The position numbers and the translations under genes are program-made. The notes under the pieces were generated by a model. It was not told where the DNA came from. It ran no database searches and saw nothing but the letters and a program-made list of their open reading frames with translations. DNA of 64,000 nt, taken from positions 111,424-175,423 of the forward strand of contig CAIWXX010000078.1 in the NCBI GenBank assembly GCA_903916735.1, read 5' to 3'. Positions 38,372-47,347 of the stretch are shown here, piece after piece (the stretch's first letter is position 1; each line of letters starts with the position of its first letter). Origin of the DNA: an uncultured Acidobacteriota bacterium. GTDB lineage: Bacteria; Acidobacteriota; CAIWXX01.

Positions 38372-40609
38372 GTGACAACACAGCAGGTACGCCGCAAGAA
38401 CCGGTTATTAGCACTGGGGATTCTCAGCATCCTCGGGCTGCTTTTCGCGATCGAATTTCTGCTTTTGAAGTCCGAGAAATTTTCACCCTCCTTCATCGCA
38501 AATTCGTTTTTCGTATGGGCTCTTTGGAATCTCTGCCTGCTTCTCCTCCTGATTCTCATCTTCATGCTGTTGCGAAATCTCGTAAAGCTCTATTTGGAAC
38601 GCCGGAGGGATGTGCCTGGAGCCCGTTTCCGATCTCGCCTGGTGGGGTTTTTCACGCTGCTTTCCCTCATACCAACTCTCCTGCTCTTTTTCTTTGGAAG
38701 TGATCTCATTCAGAGGACTCTTGAAGGCTGGTTCACACTGCCCTTGAATACGATTGTGTCCGATTCGAAGGAGGTCGCCGATAAATACTATTCTGATGTC
38801 AGAGAACGGGCCTATTTCTTCGCACGGCTGGTTGGGCGTTACGTCCATGAATCGCGCCTTTATAGCCAGGAACAGAGCGGTGTTCTCGTACAGGAGCGTC
38901 TCGAACAATGGCTTAAGGACTACCGACTCGATCTCATCGCTCTTTATGATGGCGAAGATCTTGTCCTGCAGACCATCAACAGCCGCTTGCCGCTCGAGCA
39001 GATTCAGGAGATGCCGCCGGATCAGGTGCGGAAATGTCTGCAAGGGGAGCCGCGATGGCAGATTGATCCTCTCATGCAGGGTGAACTTCTGCGGGGCATG
39101 ATTCCTTATTACGAGCCCCCATCAGAGAACCCAACAGGCTGCATCGTCGTCGGCTTTTACCTCGATGATTCCGTTGCACGAAAAGTCAAGGAAATCACCG
39201 ACCTTGCCAGACAGCATTCCCAGACGTACGTCCTGAGAAATCCAATCAAGACCACGTATTTTCTGATTTTTCTTTTCGTGACGCTGCTGATTCTCTTTGC
39301 GGCAACCTGGAGCGGGCTGCACCTGGCGAGGGAAATCACGGTGCCGATAGAGCAGCTGGCGCAAGCGACACGCGAAGTCGCAGCCGGCAACCTCGACTAT
39401 CGCGTCAAATGGAGGTCATCCGATGAATTGGGCGCTTACGTGATCTCCTTCAATCGGATGATCGAAGATCTGCAGGTCAGCAACAAGAAGCTGAGCCTGT
39501 CGAAGATCTATCTCGAAGAAACCAACGCGGCCCTCGAACAACGCGGCAAATACATTGAAACCGTTCTGCTCAACATTGCGGCTGGTGTCATTTCGATCGG
39601 CTCTGACGGGCATGTTCGTACGATGAATTCAGCGGCACAGAACCTGCTTGGGCTCCATGGTGTCACCCCCCAGGGGATGGATTTTTTGGATCTGTTGCGA
39701 GGAGTCCCCGAGCTCGGTCGAATCCTCGATGAATCCTTCCGCTATCAAGATCCCATCGATGAAAAAGAAATCACTGTGAAAGCATCCGGACGCGTTATCA
39801 CACTGGCATTGTACAGCACCTTCCTTAAGGAATCAGGAGGGGGATGGCAGATGCTGGTTGTCTTCAACGATCTAACCCTGCTTATCAGGGCACAACGCAT
39901 GGAAACCTGGAAAGAAGTGGCGCGGCGCATCGCGCATGAAATCAAGAATCCGCTGACTCCGATCCAGCTTTCAGCTCAGCGCATCTGGAAAAACTACGAA
40001 AAGGGCAGCCCTCATTACGGAAAGGTCGTCAAGGAAGGGACAGCGACGATCATCCGTGAAGTCAACGCCTTAAAGGACATGGTCAACGAATTCGGCAGCT
40101 TCGCTCGAATGCCCGCCATCCGTCTTACCCCGGGCGATCTCAACCATCTTGTAGCGTCGACTGTTTCCATCTACGAAGGCCTCTTCAAGGAGGTGGCTTT
40201 TGTTGTTGAGCTCGGTGAGATTCCATCCGCGATTCTCTTCGATGCGGATCAGCTGAAGCGTGCTCTGATCAATATCATCGATAATGCCATCGACGCGATG
40301 GTCCAGCGAGGGACCCTCACCATTCGGACATTCTGCCCGCCGCAACCGGCTCCCTGCCAACTCGAAATCTGCGATACCGGCCCGGGTGTCGCTTCTGAGG
40401 ATCGTGAAAAGGTCTTCCTTCCTTACTACTCAACGAAAAATCGGGGAACCGGGCTGGGGTTAGCCATCGTCAATCAAATTATCGTCGATCACAATGGTTC
40501 CATTCGAGTTGAAGAAAACGTGCCGAATGGCACACGCTTTATCATTGAGCTCCCAACCGACATGCCTCTCGCTGTCCCGATCCCCGATCCATTAGCACAG
40601 AAACAATGA
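38372..40609 (+). CDS. NtrY-type membrane sensor histidine kinase
   Basis: 745 residues from a GTG at 38372. Two or more N-terminal membrane segments (LLALGILSILGLLFAIEFLL and the following LWNLCLLLLLILIFML) and a third near residue 95 precede an extracytoplasmic domain. After another membrane segment (near residues 290-312) come a HAMP domain (EITVPIEQLAQATREVAAG), a PAS-like domain (near residues 390-500), and the HisKA box with His522 in ARRIAHEIKNPLTP. The HATPase domain has NIIDNAIDAM, DTGPGV and GTGLGLAIVNQI. The order matches NtrY. Its partner regulator follows 48 bases downstream. The signal is unknown; nitrogen control should not be assumed. Confidence 0.92.
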   Translation: MTTQQVRRKNRLLALGILSILGLLFAIEFLLLKSEKFSPSFIANSFFVWALWNLCLLLLLILIFMLLRNLVKLYLERRRDVPGARFRSRLVGFFTLLSLIPTLLLFFFGSDLIQRTLEGWFTLPLNTIVSDSKEVADKYYSDVRERAYFFARLVGRYVHESRLYSQEQSGVLVQERLEQWLKDYRLDLIALYDGEDLVLQTINSRLPLEQIQEMPPDQVRKCLQGEPRWQIDPLMQGELLRGMIPYYEPPSENPTGCIVVGFYLDDSVARKVKEITDLARQHSQTYVLRNPIKTTYFLIFLFVTLLILFAATWSGLHLAREITVPIEQLAQATREVAAGNLDYRVKWRSSDELGAYVISFNRMIEDLQVSNKKLSLSKIYLEETNAALEQRGKYIETVLLNIAAGVISIGSDGHVRTMNSAAQNLLGLHGVTPQGMDFLDLLRGVPELGRILDESFRYQDPIDEKEITVKASGRVITLALYSTFLKESGGGWQMLVVFNDLTLLIRAQRMETWKEVARRIAHEIKNPLTPIQLSAQRIWKNYEKGSPHYGKVVKEGTATIIREVNALKDMVNEFGSFARMPAIRLTPGDLNHLVASTVSIYEGLFKEVAFVVELGEIPSAILFDADQLKRALINIIDNAIDAMVQRGTLTIRTFCPPQPAPCQLEICDTGPGVASEDREKVFLPYYSTKNRGTGLGLAIVNQIIVDHNGSIRVEENVPNGTRFIIELPTDMPLAVPIPDPLAQKQ

Positions 40610-40684
40610 TCTGGAAATGGTAGAATCTCTTCCAGTGAAAAGGCATTGTGACATCAGATGGCTGAACCCCCGGTGGGCGGGATA

Positions 40685-42091
40685 ATGGCCGCTGCCACTC
40701 GCATTCTCATTGTCGATGATGAAGCCGGCGTGCGCGAAACCCTTGCGCAGGTGCTGGAGGACGAAGGATTTGTCCCTGTGCAGGCCGCAACAGGAGAAGA
40801 GGGATTGAGGATGCTCGAGGCCAATGGCATCGACCTCATCCTCCTCGATGTTTGGCTCCCCGGTCGTGATGGCCTCGAAATCCTGCAAATGATCAAGGAT
40901 CGGGGAATGATGACACCGGTCGTCATTATTTCCGGACATGCCAACATTGACACGGCCGTCCGCGCGACCAAACTCGGCGCTTACGATCTTATCGAGAAAC
41001 CGTTATCGATCGACAAAACGCTGCTCGCTGTGAAAAATGCTCTCACCCAACGTCGTCTCGAAGAGGAGAACCGCATCCTGCGCGGGAGGATCGAAACCCG
41101 GACGGTGATGATCGGCGAGAGCGAGGCCATCCGGAGACTTCAGGAAGAAATCCGGCTGGCAGCACCCACCAACGGGCGGGTACTCATCCAGGGGGAAAAC
41201 GGCACAGGGAAAGAGCTCGTCGCGCGGCTCATTCATCAGCAGAGCCTGCGACGCGACGCACCCTTTGTCGAAGTCAACTGTGCGGCCATCCCTGATGAGA
41301 TTATCGAAAGCGAACTGTTCGGGCACATGCGTGGAGCCTTCACCGGGGCTGTTCGCGATAAGCAGGGCAAATTCCTGGCAGCCGACACCGGTACACTTTT
41401 CCTGGATGAAGTTGGCGATATGAGCCTGAAAACGCAAGCGAAGGTTCTGCGTGTGTTGCAGGAGCAGAAGTTCGAACCAGTCGGATCAACACAGGCAATC
41501 CAGGTCAACGTCCGGGTCATCACGGCGACGAATAAGGACCTGGCCGCGGAAATTAAACGCGGCACATTCCGCGAGGACCTGTACTTCAGGTTGAATGTCA
41601 TCCCGTTCGTTGTCCCGCCGCTGAGAAATCGACGCGACGACATATCGTTGCTCGTATCCTTCTTTCTTTTCGAATTTTCGCGCGAGTATGGCAAGCGACT
41701 CAAAGAGATTTCGACCGAGGCCATCGGCGTTTTGAAGGAATATGCCTGGCCGGGGAATGTCCGAGAACTGAGGAATCTTGTGGAGCGCCTGGTCATCATG
41801 GTGCCCGGATCACGGATCGGCGTGAACGATCTGCCGGATTTTCTTGGAGGTAACCGACTGAGCGAGACGGCATCAGCTGTCCCATCATCGGGGGATACCC
41901 GAAGCGAAACGCTTCAGGAGGCGCGTGAAATGTTCGAACGAGCATATTTGCTGAAGCGGCTGCAGGAGCTCAACTGGAACATCGCTCGCACTGCGGAAAG
42001 CGTCGGGCTCGAGAGAAGCCACTTTTATCGCAAGCTTAAGTCACTTGGCATTTCCGTGCCGAGGAAGGAAGAGGGCGAGGAAGGCGTGTGA
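40685..42091 (+). CDS. Sigma-54-dependent response regulator (NtrX/NtrC-type)
   Basis: 468 residues from the ATG at 40685, which has GGGCGGG upstream; ATG 40658 is an alternative. The receiver domain has acidic pair Asp11/Asp12, phosphorylation site Asp55 (LILLDVWLPGRDG) and the conserved Lys in DLIEKPLSI. The AAA+ domain has Walker A GENGTGKE, the GAFTGA loop needed to contact sigma-54 (GHMRGAFTGAVRDKQG), Walker B TLFLDEVGDMSL and R-finger region. The C-terminal Fis-type helix-turn-helix is NIARTAESVGLERSHFYRKL. It is the likely partner of the kinase just upstream. Since the GAFTGA loop is intact it should activate sigma-54 promoters, unlike some NtrX proteins. Confidence 0.95.
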   Translation: MAAATRILIVDDEAGVRETLAQVLEDEGFVPVQAATGEEGLRMLEANGIDLILLDVWLPGRDGLEILQMIKDRGMMTPVVIISGHANIDTAVRATKLGAYDLIEKPLSIDKTLLAVKNALTQRRLEEENRILRGRIETRTVMIGESEAIRRLQEEIRLAAPTNGRVLIQGENGTGKELVARLIHQQSLRRDAPFVEVNCAAIPDEIIESELFGHMRGAFTGAVRDKQGKFLAADTGTLFLDEVGDMSLKTQAKVLRVLQEQKFEPVGSTQAIQVNVRVITATNKDLAAEIKRGTFREDLYFRLNVIPFVVPPLRNRRDDISLLVSFFLFEFSREYGKRLKEISTEAIGVLKEYAWPGNVRELRNLVERLVIMVPGSRIGVNDLPDFLGGNRLSETASAVPSSGDTRSETLQEAREMFERAYLLKRLQELNWNIARTAESVGLERSHFYRKLKSLGISVPRKEEGEEGV

Positions 42092-42287
42092 GAGAGCGCT
42101 ACAAGAGGCCAGTTCCCAGAGCCTGGCATGCAAGACTCTTCCCTGCGCAGGATTTCCCCGCATCCGAGAAAATGCTCATTGCAGGAATCGGGATTTCGGG
42201 TGCAATATGTGAGAAAGGTATTTGTGTCATAATGGAGACTTTCACAATGTCGCCCGGATCGGGCGACGGCGATCGGGAGGGTAAGTT

Positions 42288-43097
42288 GTGAGTGGATTTG
42301 GGGCCAAGCTCAAGCGCGAGCGGGAATTGCGCGGCATCACCCTGGCAGAGATTGCGCGAGCCAGCAAGATCGGCATGCGGATGCTCGAGGCCATCGAATC
42401 TGACGACCATAAAACTCTTCCAGGCGGCGTTTTCAATAGGGGGTTTGTCCGTAGCTACGCCCGGCATATCGGGCTGAACGAGGAGGATACGGTCAACGAT
42501 TACCTGCAATGCCTGCGCGATGATGGCATTATGCCCGCCGATGAGCCGATCGAATCATCGGTTCCTCCGACCAAGATTCCTGCATCCCTCATTGGGATCT
42601 TCCTCTTTGCGATCGCCGCGATTGTCGGTGTGGCCATTCTGGTGACATCGCATCGGCGCGAAACCAAATCCTCCGCACCCAAACAATCGGCATCTGCCGC
42701 ACCTCAGGCACAACCTTCAGCCGGCTCTTCAACCGAAACAGTCCCATCCGTTGTCATCAATGATTTCCCGCCAATGCCCGCAAAAGAACAAAAGCAGGAG
42801 ACACATCTCGCCCCAATCACCCTTGAAATGGCATTCACTGCCTCGACCTGGGTGAGCATGAGTATCGACGGCCAGTCTCAGCCTCCGATCATCTACCAAG
42901 CTGGGGACAAGAAGATATTCACAGCAACTTCAGAAATCGATATGGACATAGGCAATGCAGGAGGATTCACATATCGCCTGAACGGAAAGCCCGGTCTCCC
43001 GCTTGGAAACCCTGGCAAAGTCCGCCGTGTGATCTTCACTCCGACGACCATCCCTGACCTTCAGGTGCCTGCCGATCGCCCGCCGTCCGCGAAATGA
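42288..43097 (+). CDS. RodZ-like membrane protein with Xre-type helix-turn-helix
   Basis: 269 residues from a GTG with GGGAGG eight bases upstream. Residues 1-75 are a helix-turn-helix (FGAKLKRERELRGITLAEIA, NRGFVRSYARHIGL). A single membrane segment lies near residues 100-120 (ASLIGIFLFAIAAIVGVAIL). A Ser/Ala/Pro/Gln-rich linker leads to a C-terminal DUF4115-type domain near residues 180-260 (TLEMAFTASTWVSMSIDGQS, FTYRLNGKPGLPLGNPGKV). This is the RodZ order: cytoplasmic, membrane, periplasmic. RodZ links MreB to the envelope; no mreB is present here, so the cell-shape role is only likely by family. Confidence 0.87.
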   Translation: MSGFGAKLKRERELRGITLAEIARASKIGMRMLEAIESDDHKTLPGGVFNRGFVRSYARHIGLNEEDTVNDYLQCLRDDGIMPADEPIESSVPPTKIPASLIGIFLFAIAAIVGVAILVTSHRRETKSSAPKQSASAAPQAQPSAGSSTETVPSVVINDFPPMPAKEQKQETHLAPITLEMAFTASTWVSMSIDGQSQPPIIYQAGDKKIFTATSEIDMDIGNAGGFTYRLNGKPGLPLGNPGKVRRVIFTPTTIPDLQVPADRPPSAK

Positions 43098-43243
43098 GAG
43101 CGTCGCGCGTGAATTTCGCATGGTGTCCATTAATTGCGACCACGGGGACATAATGAATGTGAAATCCGGAAAAAGGCCGGCAAACCAGCGTCAGTCTTTT
43201 TATTGTACGGATCGAAAAGTTGGCATCATGTTAGAGTTATACT

Positions 43244-44386
43244 ATGCCGGCTGAGATTCTCGAAAAACTGAAAGCCGGAGCTGTGCCTGCTCCCGTCATC
43301 AACCTCATTGCCAAGGGGACGTTCCCGCTGCCTGCAGAAGCAAAAGTGGAAGCTCTGATTTTCCTTGTCCAGAATTCCACAGATGAAATCCGCGAACAAG
43401 CGTCACGAACTCTTGAGAACATGCCTGAGAACATCATTCTGGAATTGCTGCAGGCTCCGGCTCTCGATGTTTCAACAATGTACTTCTTTGCCGATTACGC
43501 CGAACGCATCAAGAAGCTGGAATTCATCGAAGCCATTCTGCAGAATCCATCGACTCCGGACGAATATCTCGCATTCCTCGCGACAAGACTCCCTCCGAAT
43601 TTGCTCGAAGTGCTCGCCGTCAATCAGGTGCGCCTGATCCGCTCCCCTCAGTTGATGGATTCCATCGAAATGAACCCGCAGGTCAGCCGTGACATCCTCC
43701 GACGGGTTCATGAAACCCGCGAGGAGTTTTTTATCAAGAAGGCAGCGGCTGAATCGGCATCCATTCGCGTGCCCCAATCGACCTCCATTCGTTGGGCCCC
43801 GCCGATTGATGAAAACTCTCCGATGGGAATCGTCAAATATGGCGAGAAGCAGGCGGTCCTTTCGAGCAAAAGCATCAGCGGCGAAGCTCTGGCGCGAGTT
43901 CTCCCGGCGGACGCTCTGGCAGCGATCGATCCTGAAGAAAAGGCCGAAGGGCTGACTCCGGAACGAGTCTCTGTCTATCAAAAAATCTTCAAGATGACGG
44001 TGCCCGAGCGAGTTCAGCTCGCCCGGAAGGGCTCGCGCGAAGAGCGTGGTATCCTGATCAAGGATCCTAACAGAATGGTATCGGAAGGCGTGATCCATTC
44101 ACCAAAAATAACCGAGACGGAAGCCGAAACTTTTTCTTCAATGCGGAACATGAGCGAGGAAATCCTTCGGAGCATTGCAGCCAACCGCGACTGGATCAAA
44201 AATTATAAAATTGTTTTCAATCTTGTGAACAATCCTAAAACCCCCATCCCGACCGCGCTGGGATTTCTGAATCGACTCCTCCATAAAGACGTCTTCAATC
44301 TCAGCCGAAATAAGAATGTACCCGATGTCATCCGGAAGGCCGCCGCAAGACTCGTGGATACCAGGAGAGAACGTGGACACGACTGA
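43244..44386 (+). CDS. Helical-repeat-like protein of unknown function
   Basis: 380 residues, all helical, without signal peptide. Short repeating segments of HEAT-like type occur (PAEAKVEALIFLVQNSTDEI, ILQNPSTPDEYLAFLATRLP, IEMNPQVSRDILRRVHETRE; then SIAANRDWIKNYKIVFNLVN and NPKTPIPTALGFLNRLLHKD near the end). A linker near residues 185-260 is less ordered. I do not recognise the family, although similar proteins seem common in Acidobacteria and Deltaproteobacteria. A TATACT touches the ATG, and no clear ribosome site is seen. Its last 14 bases overlap the deacetylase gene, so the two are probably coupled. Confidence 0.75.
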   Translation: MPAEILEKLKAGAVPAPVINLIAKGTFPLPAEAKVEALIFLVQNSTDEIREQASRTLENMPENIILELLQAPALDVSTMYFFADYAERIKKLEFIEAILQNPSTPDEYLAFLATRLPPNLLEVLAVNQVRLIRSPQLMDSIEMNPQVSRDILRRVHETREEFFIKKAAAESASIRVPQSTSIRWAPPIDENSPMGIVKYGEKQAVLSSKSISGEALARVLPADALAAIDPEEKAEGLTPERVSVYQKIFKMTVPERVQLARKGSREERGILIKDPNRMVSEGVIHSPKITETEAETFSSMRNMSEEILRSIAANRDWIKNYKIVFNLVNNPKTPIPTALGFLNRLLHKDVFNLSRNKNVPDVIRKAAARLVDTRRERGHD

Positions 44387-45101
44387 AGCCCTCGTCTTCA
44401 GCCCGCATCCAGATGATGCTGAGATGGGGTGTGGAGGCACCATCGCCAGCCTTTCGCATGCCGGACATTCGGTGGCGCTGTGTTACATCACCCGTGGCGA
44501 AATGGGGACTCGCGGAGATGTTGAAACGCGAGCGGCTGAGACACGAGAGGCCTTGCAGATATTAGGCGTGCTACATCATGTCTATGCGGATATTCCCGAC
44601 GCCGGAGTGACTAACACCCAGGAGAATCGTCTCAAGATCGTTGCGATCCTTCGCACGTTCCGCCCGCGAATTGTCCTCACACCGCACCATGAGAGTCTTC
44701 ATCCCGACCACGTCCAGGCAAGTCTGCTCATCAGGGATGCGATCTACCTTTCGGGGCTCATGAAGATCGAAACAGGACAGGAACGATATCGCCCGGAATC
44801 GGTTTTCTACTATCCGTTGCGTCCCGAATTCACGCCCTCCCTTGTCGTCGATATCACCGGACATTTTGGATCGAAGATGAACGCAATCCGGGCGTACCGT
44901 TCACAATTCTACGATCCGGCCACGCCCAATGCTCCGGAAACTCTTCTCTCGGTTCCGGACTTCCTGGATCGTCTCGCGGCCATCGCACGCTATTACGGGG
45001 CCCTCATTGGTGTCACGTATGGAGAGGGGTACGGCGTCGACTTTCCTCTCGCATTGCCCAGCCCAACATCATTGCTCGGGCTGAGTTGCCGTATGCGGTG
45101 A
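44373..45101 (+). CDS. bshB1: PIG-L family deacetylase, bacillithiol-type BshB1
   Basis: 242 residues from a GTG at 44373, which has AGGAGAG just upstream and overlaps the preceding stop. Zinc-site motif PHPDDAEMGCGGTI and the second site HHESLHPDHVQA are complete. Further family features are CYITRGEMGTRGDVETRAAE and a YRSQFYDPATP segment, which fit the BshB1 branch. This enzyme removes acetyl from GlcNAc-malate in bacillithiol synthesis. bshA and bshC are not in the window, so other GlcNAc-type substrates (mycothiol-like or glycolipid) remain possible. Confidence 0.87.
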   Translation: MDTTEALVFSPHPDDAEMGCGGTIASLSHAGHSVALCYITRGEMGTRGDVETRAAETREALQILGVLHHVYADIPDAGVTNTQENRLKIVAILRTFRPRIVLTPHHESLHPDHVQASLLIRDAIYLSGLMKIETGQERYRPESVFYYPLRPEFTPSLVVDITGHFGSKMNAIRAYRSQFYDPATPNAPETLLSVPDFLDRLAAIARYYGALIGVTYGEGYGVDFPLALPSPTSLLGLSCRMR

Positions 45102-45139
45102 ACAGCCGGTCAGAGAGTGCGCCAAGGGCAGAGGGTGGG

Positions 45140-47338
45140 ATGAGCAAAAGACGGATGTGTCCCTTTCTGCTCATCTATCTTACGGCCTTCGCACCGATCG
45201 TTTTCGCCGCTCCAAAGATCGCACTCATCGGGCTCGATGGGGCTGACTGGAGAATCATCGAACCACTCGTCCACCAGGGACTGCTTCCAACGTTCGCGGC
45301 GCTGCAAACCGAAGGCATGTCCGGCCTGGAGATCGCCGGCCTGCCGCTCCTCTCGCCGCTGATCTGGACAACGATCGCGACGGGGCGCACGCCCGATGAG
45401 CACGGTATCCTAGACTTCGTCGAATTCAATGACACCGGTCAACGCCGGCCGATTTCAAGCTACGATCGCAAGTGCCGGGCACTCTGGAACATCTTCAGTG
45501 AACGCGGCCGGACCGTCGGGATTTACGGATATTGGGCAACGTGGCCGGCCGAGGCCGTGAAGGGCGAGATTGCGAGCAATCTTCTCTTCGAGAATCTTCC
45601 TTTGCTGCATGATCTTGCATCTGGAACTGCACAACCAGGTGGATTGGCTTTTCCTGTGGATCTCGTGCGGCGTGTCGTCAAGCGACCCGTGTCGACTGAA
45701 ATTCTCTCCCGCATGACCGGGATGAGCCGCGGTGAATGCGAAAAGGAACTCTCAAGAAAATCGTCTTCGCCCTTTGAGAACCATCTGAGGCATTTCAGCA
45801 TGATCCTGCAATCGACGAGCTCGCTTTTTGAGCTATCGTTGGAACGCCTTCGAGCCGGACAACCGGATCTTTTCATGGTGTACTTCGAAGGGCCCGATTT
45901 GGTCTGTCATCTCTTTCATGAAACACCAGGGGCTTTTTCATCAAACGGCGTTGTGCCTCGTTACTATCAACTCATGGACTCGATGCTGGCAGAATATCGA
46001 CGGGCACTCGACAGGGACACCATTTTGATCATCTGTTCCGATCACGGTTTTCTTTTGCCGGATGAGGAGGGGGGAGAGGGGGATCCGGCGGATTTCTTCA
46101 CAGGGGCTGCGTCCTATCATCGTCGATACGGCATTTTTTTGGCCGCCGGGCCCGGAATCAGAACAGGGAAAACCAATATTCCGATCCTGGACTTCGCACC
46201 GACAATCTTATCCGGTGCCGGACTCCCGGTCGCTGAAGATCTGGCGGGCCATGTCGCCCCTATTTTTATGAAGACGCCATCGGTGACAAAAGTAGCAACA
46301 TTCGAGACATCGCCTCTGACCCGCATCAAGCCCGAGGGGCTCGGAGATGAATCTCTGGAAAGTCTGCAGGCGCTCGGATATGTTTTTTCGCCGGGCCCCA
46401 CATTTTCAATCAACCTCGGCCGTGTGTTGCTGGAGAAGGGTGATCTCGATGGCGCCGAGAAGGCCATTATGCATGCATTGCAGATGGATCCGAAACGCGC
46501 ATCGACCCTTTATGATCTGTTTGATCTCCGGAGACAGCTTGGTGATGAGCGAGGCATCATCGACGTCGCGCGCCGGTTTGTGAATATTCCAAGCGGTCTG
46601 CCTCCGGATGTCGCGCTGGCCGCCATTCATGCCTCACTTGATCTCGAAGGCACTGATAAAGCATCCGCGCTGTCAAGGGAACTTCTTGGTGCCGGACAAA
46701 CTCCCTTACAGACTCTTGCCACAGGAATCATTTTCGCGGCCAAGGGCAATCATGAAAAGGCAATCGCCTCCGAACTATCGGCTGTGAATGCATCGCCGGC
46801 CCTGACGGGCGTGGCGTTGCCGGAGCTTGTCGCGGCCTATTCAAAATGGAATCCATTAATGGGGCTTAAATCCCTCGAACAATTTAAGGAGCGGCACGAG
46901 TATCCGATGTGCCGCGGGCAATTGCTGGGAGCCGCTGGGAAATTTCACGAAGCGGCGCTGGCCTACGAAGAGGCACTGGCAGGGGCGCCCGATTCAACCG
47001 ATCTCATCCTTTCAGCGGCCCAAGCCCGCTTCCGTGCAGGTGATCTGGCCGGCGCGAGAACTCTCTTCGAACAGGCCATCGCCATCGATCCGCACTCTGA
47101 TGCAGGCCTTCTCGGCGCCGGAGCCACGGCCGCCGCAACCGGTGATGATCGGACCGCCATCAGATACATCGAGAGGTGCAAGTATCAGCAGACCCCCGAT
47201 GCCTTGAATGCACTCGCACTCGCCTATCGACGGCAAGGCAACCAGCAACGCGCAATGGACCTCCTTCGTTCATCATTGAAGCTGAAGCCCGAACAACCAG
47301 CGATACAGAAACTTCTGAGCGAGATCGGATCGCAATAG
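45140..47338 (+). CDS. Exported type I phosphodiesterase/alkaline phosphatase-superfamily protein with TPR repeats
   Basis: 732 residues from the ATG at 45140 (GAGGGTGGG upstream). Signal peptide: residues 1-24, ending VFAAP. The phosphodiesterase domain spans roughly residues 25-400, with all expected sites: GLDGADWRIIEPL, PLIWTTIATGRTPDEHGI, IICSDHG and SYHRRYGIF. The remaining ~300 residues are tetratricopeptide repeats (LEKGDLDGAEKAIMHALQMD, KFHEAALAYEEALAGAP, GDLAGARTLFEQAIAIDPHS). The substrate is unknown; a nucleotide or phospholipid head group is possible. TPR repeats suggest a partner protein. It is followed nine bases later by a second TPR-fused enzyme of the same superfamily. Confidence 0.87.
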   Translation: MSKRRMCPFLLIYLTAFAPIVFAAPKIALIGLDGADWRIIEPLVHQGLLPTFAALQTEGMSGLEIAGLPLLSPLIWTTIATGRTPDEHGILDFVEFNDTGQRRPISSYDRKCRALWNIFSERGRTVGIYGYWATWPAEAVKGEIASNLLFENLPLLHDLASGTAQPGGLAFPVDLVRRVVKRPVSTEILSRMTGMSRGECEKELSRKSSSPFENHLRHFSMILQSTSSLFELSLERLRAGQPDLFMVYFEGPDLVCHLFHETPGAFSSNGVVPRYYQLMDSMLAEYRRALDRDTILIICSDHGFLLPDEEGGEGDPADFFTGAASYHRRYGIFLAAGPGIRTGKTNIPILDFAPTILSGAGLPVAEDLAGHVAPIFMKTPSVTKVATFETSPLTRIKPEGLGDESLESLQALGYVFSPGPTFSINLGRVLLEKGDLDGAEKAIMHALQMDPKRASTLYDLFDLRRQLGDERGIIDVARRFVNIPSGLPPDVALAAIHASLDLEGTDKASALSRELLGAGQTPLQTLATGIIFAAKGNHEKAIASELSAVNASPALTGVALPELVAAYSKWNPLMGLKSLEQFKERHEYPMCRGQLLGAAGKFHEAALAYEEALAGAPDSTDLILSAAQARFRAGDLAGARTLFEQAIAIDPHSDAGLLGAGATAAATGDDRTAIRYIERCKYQQTPDALNALALAYRRQGNQQRAMDLLRSSLKLKPEQPAIQKLLSEIGSQ

Positions 47339-47347
47339 AGGGAATTG

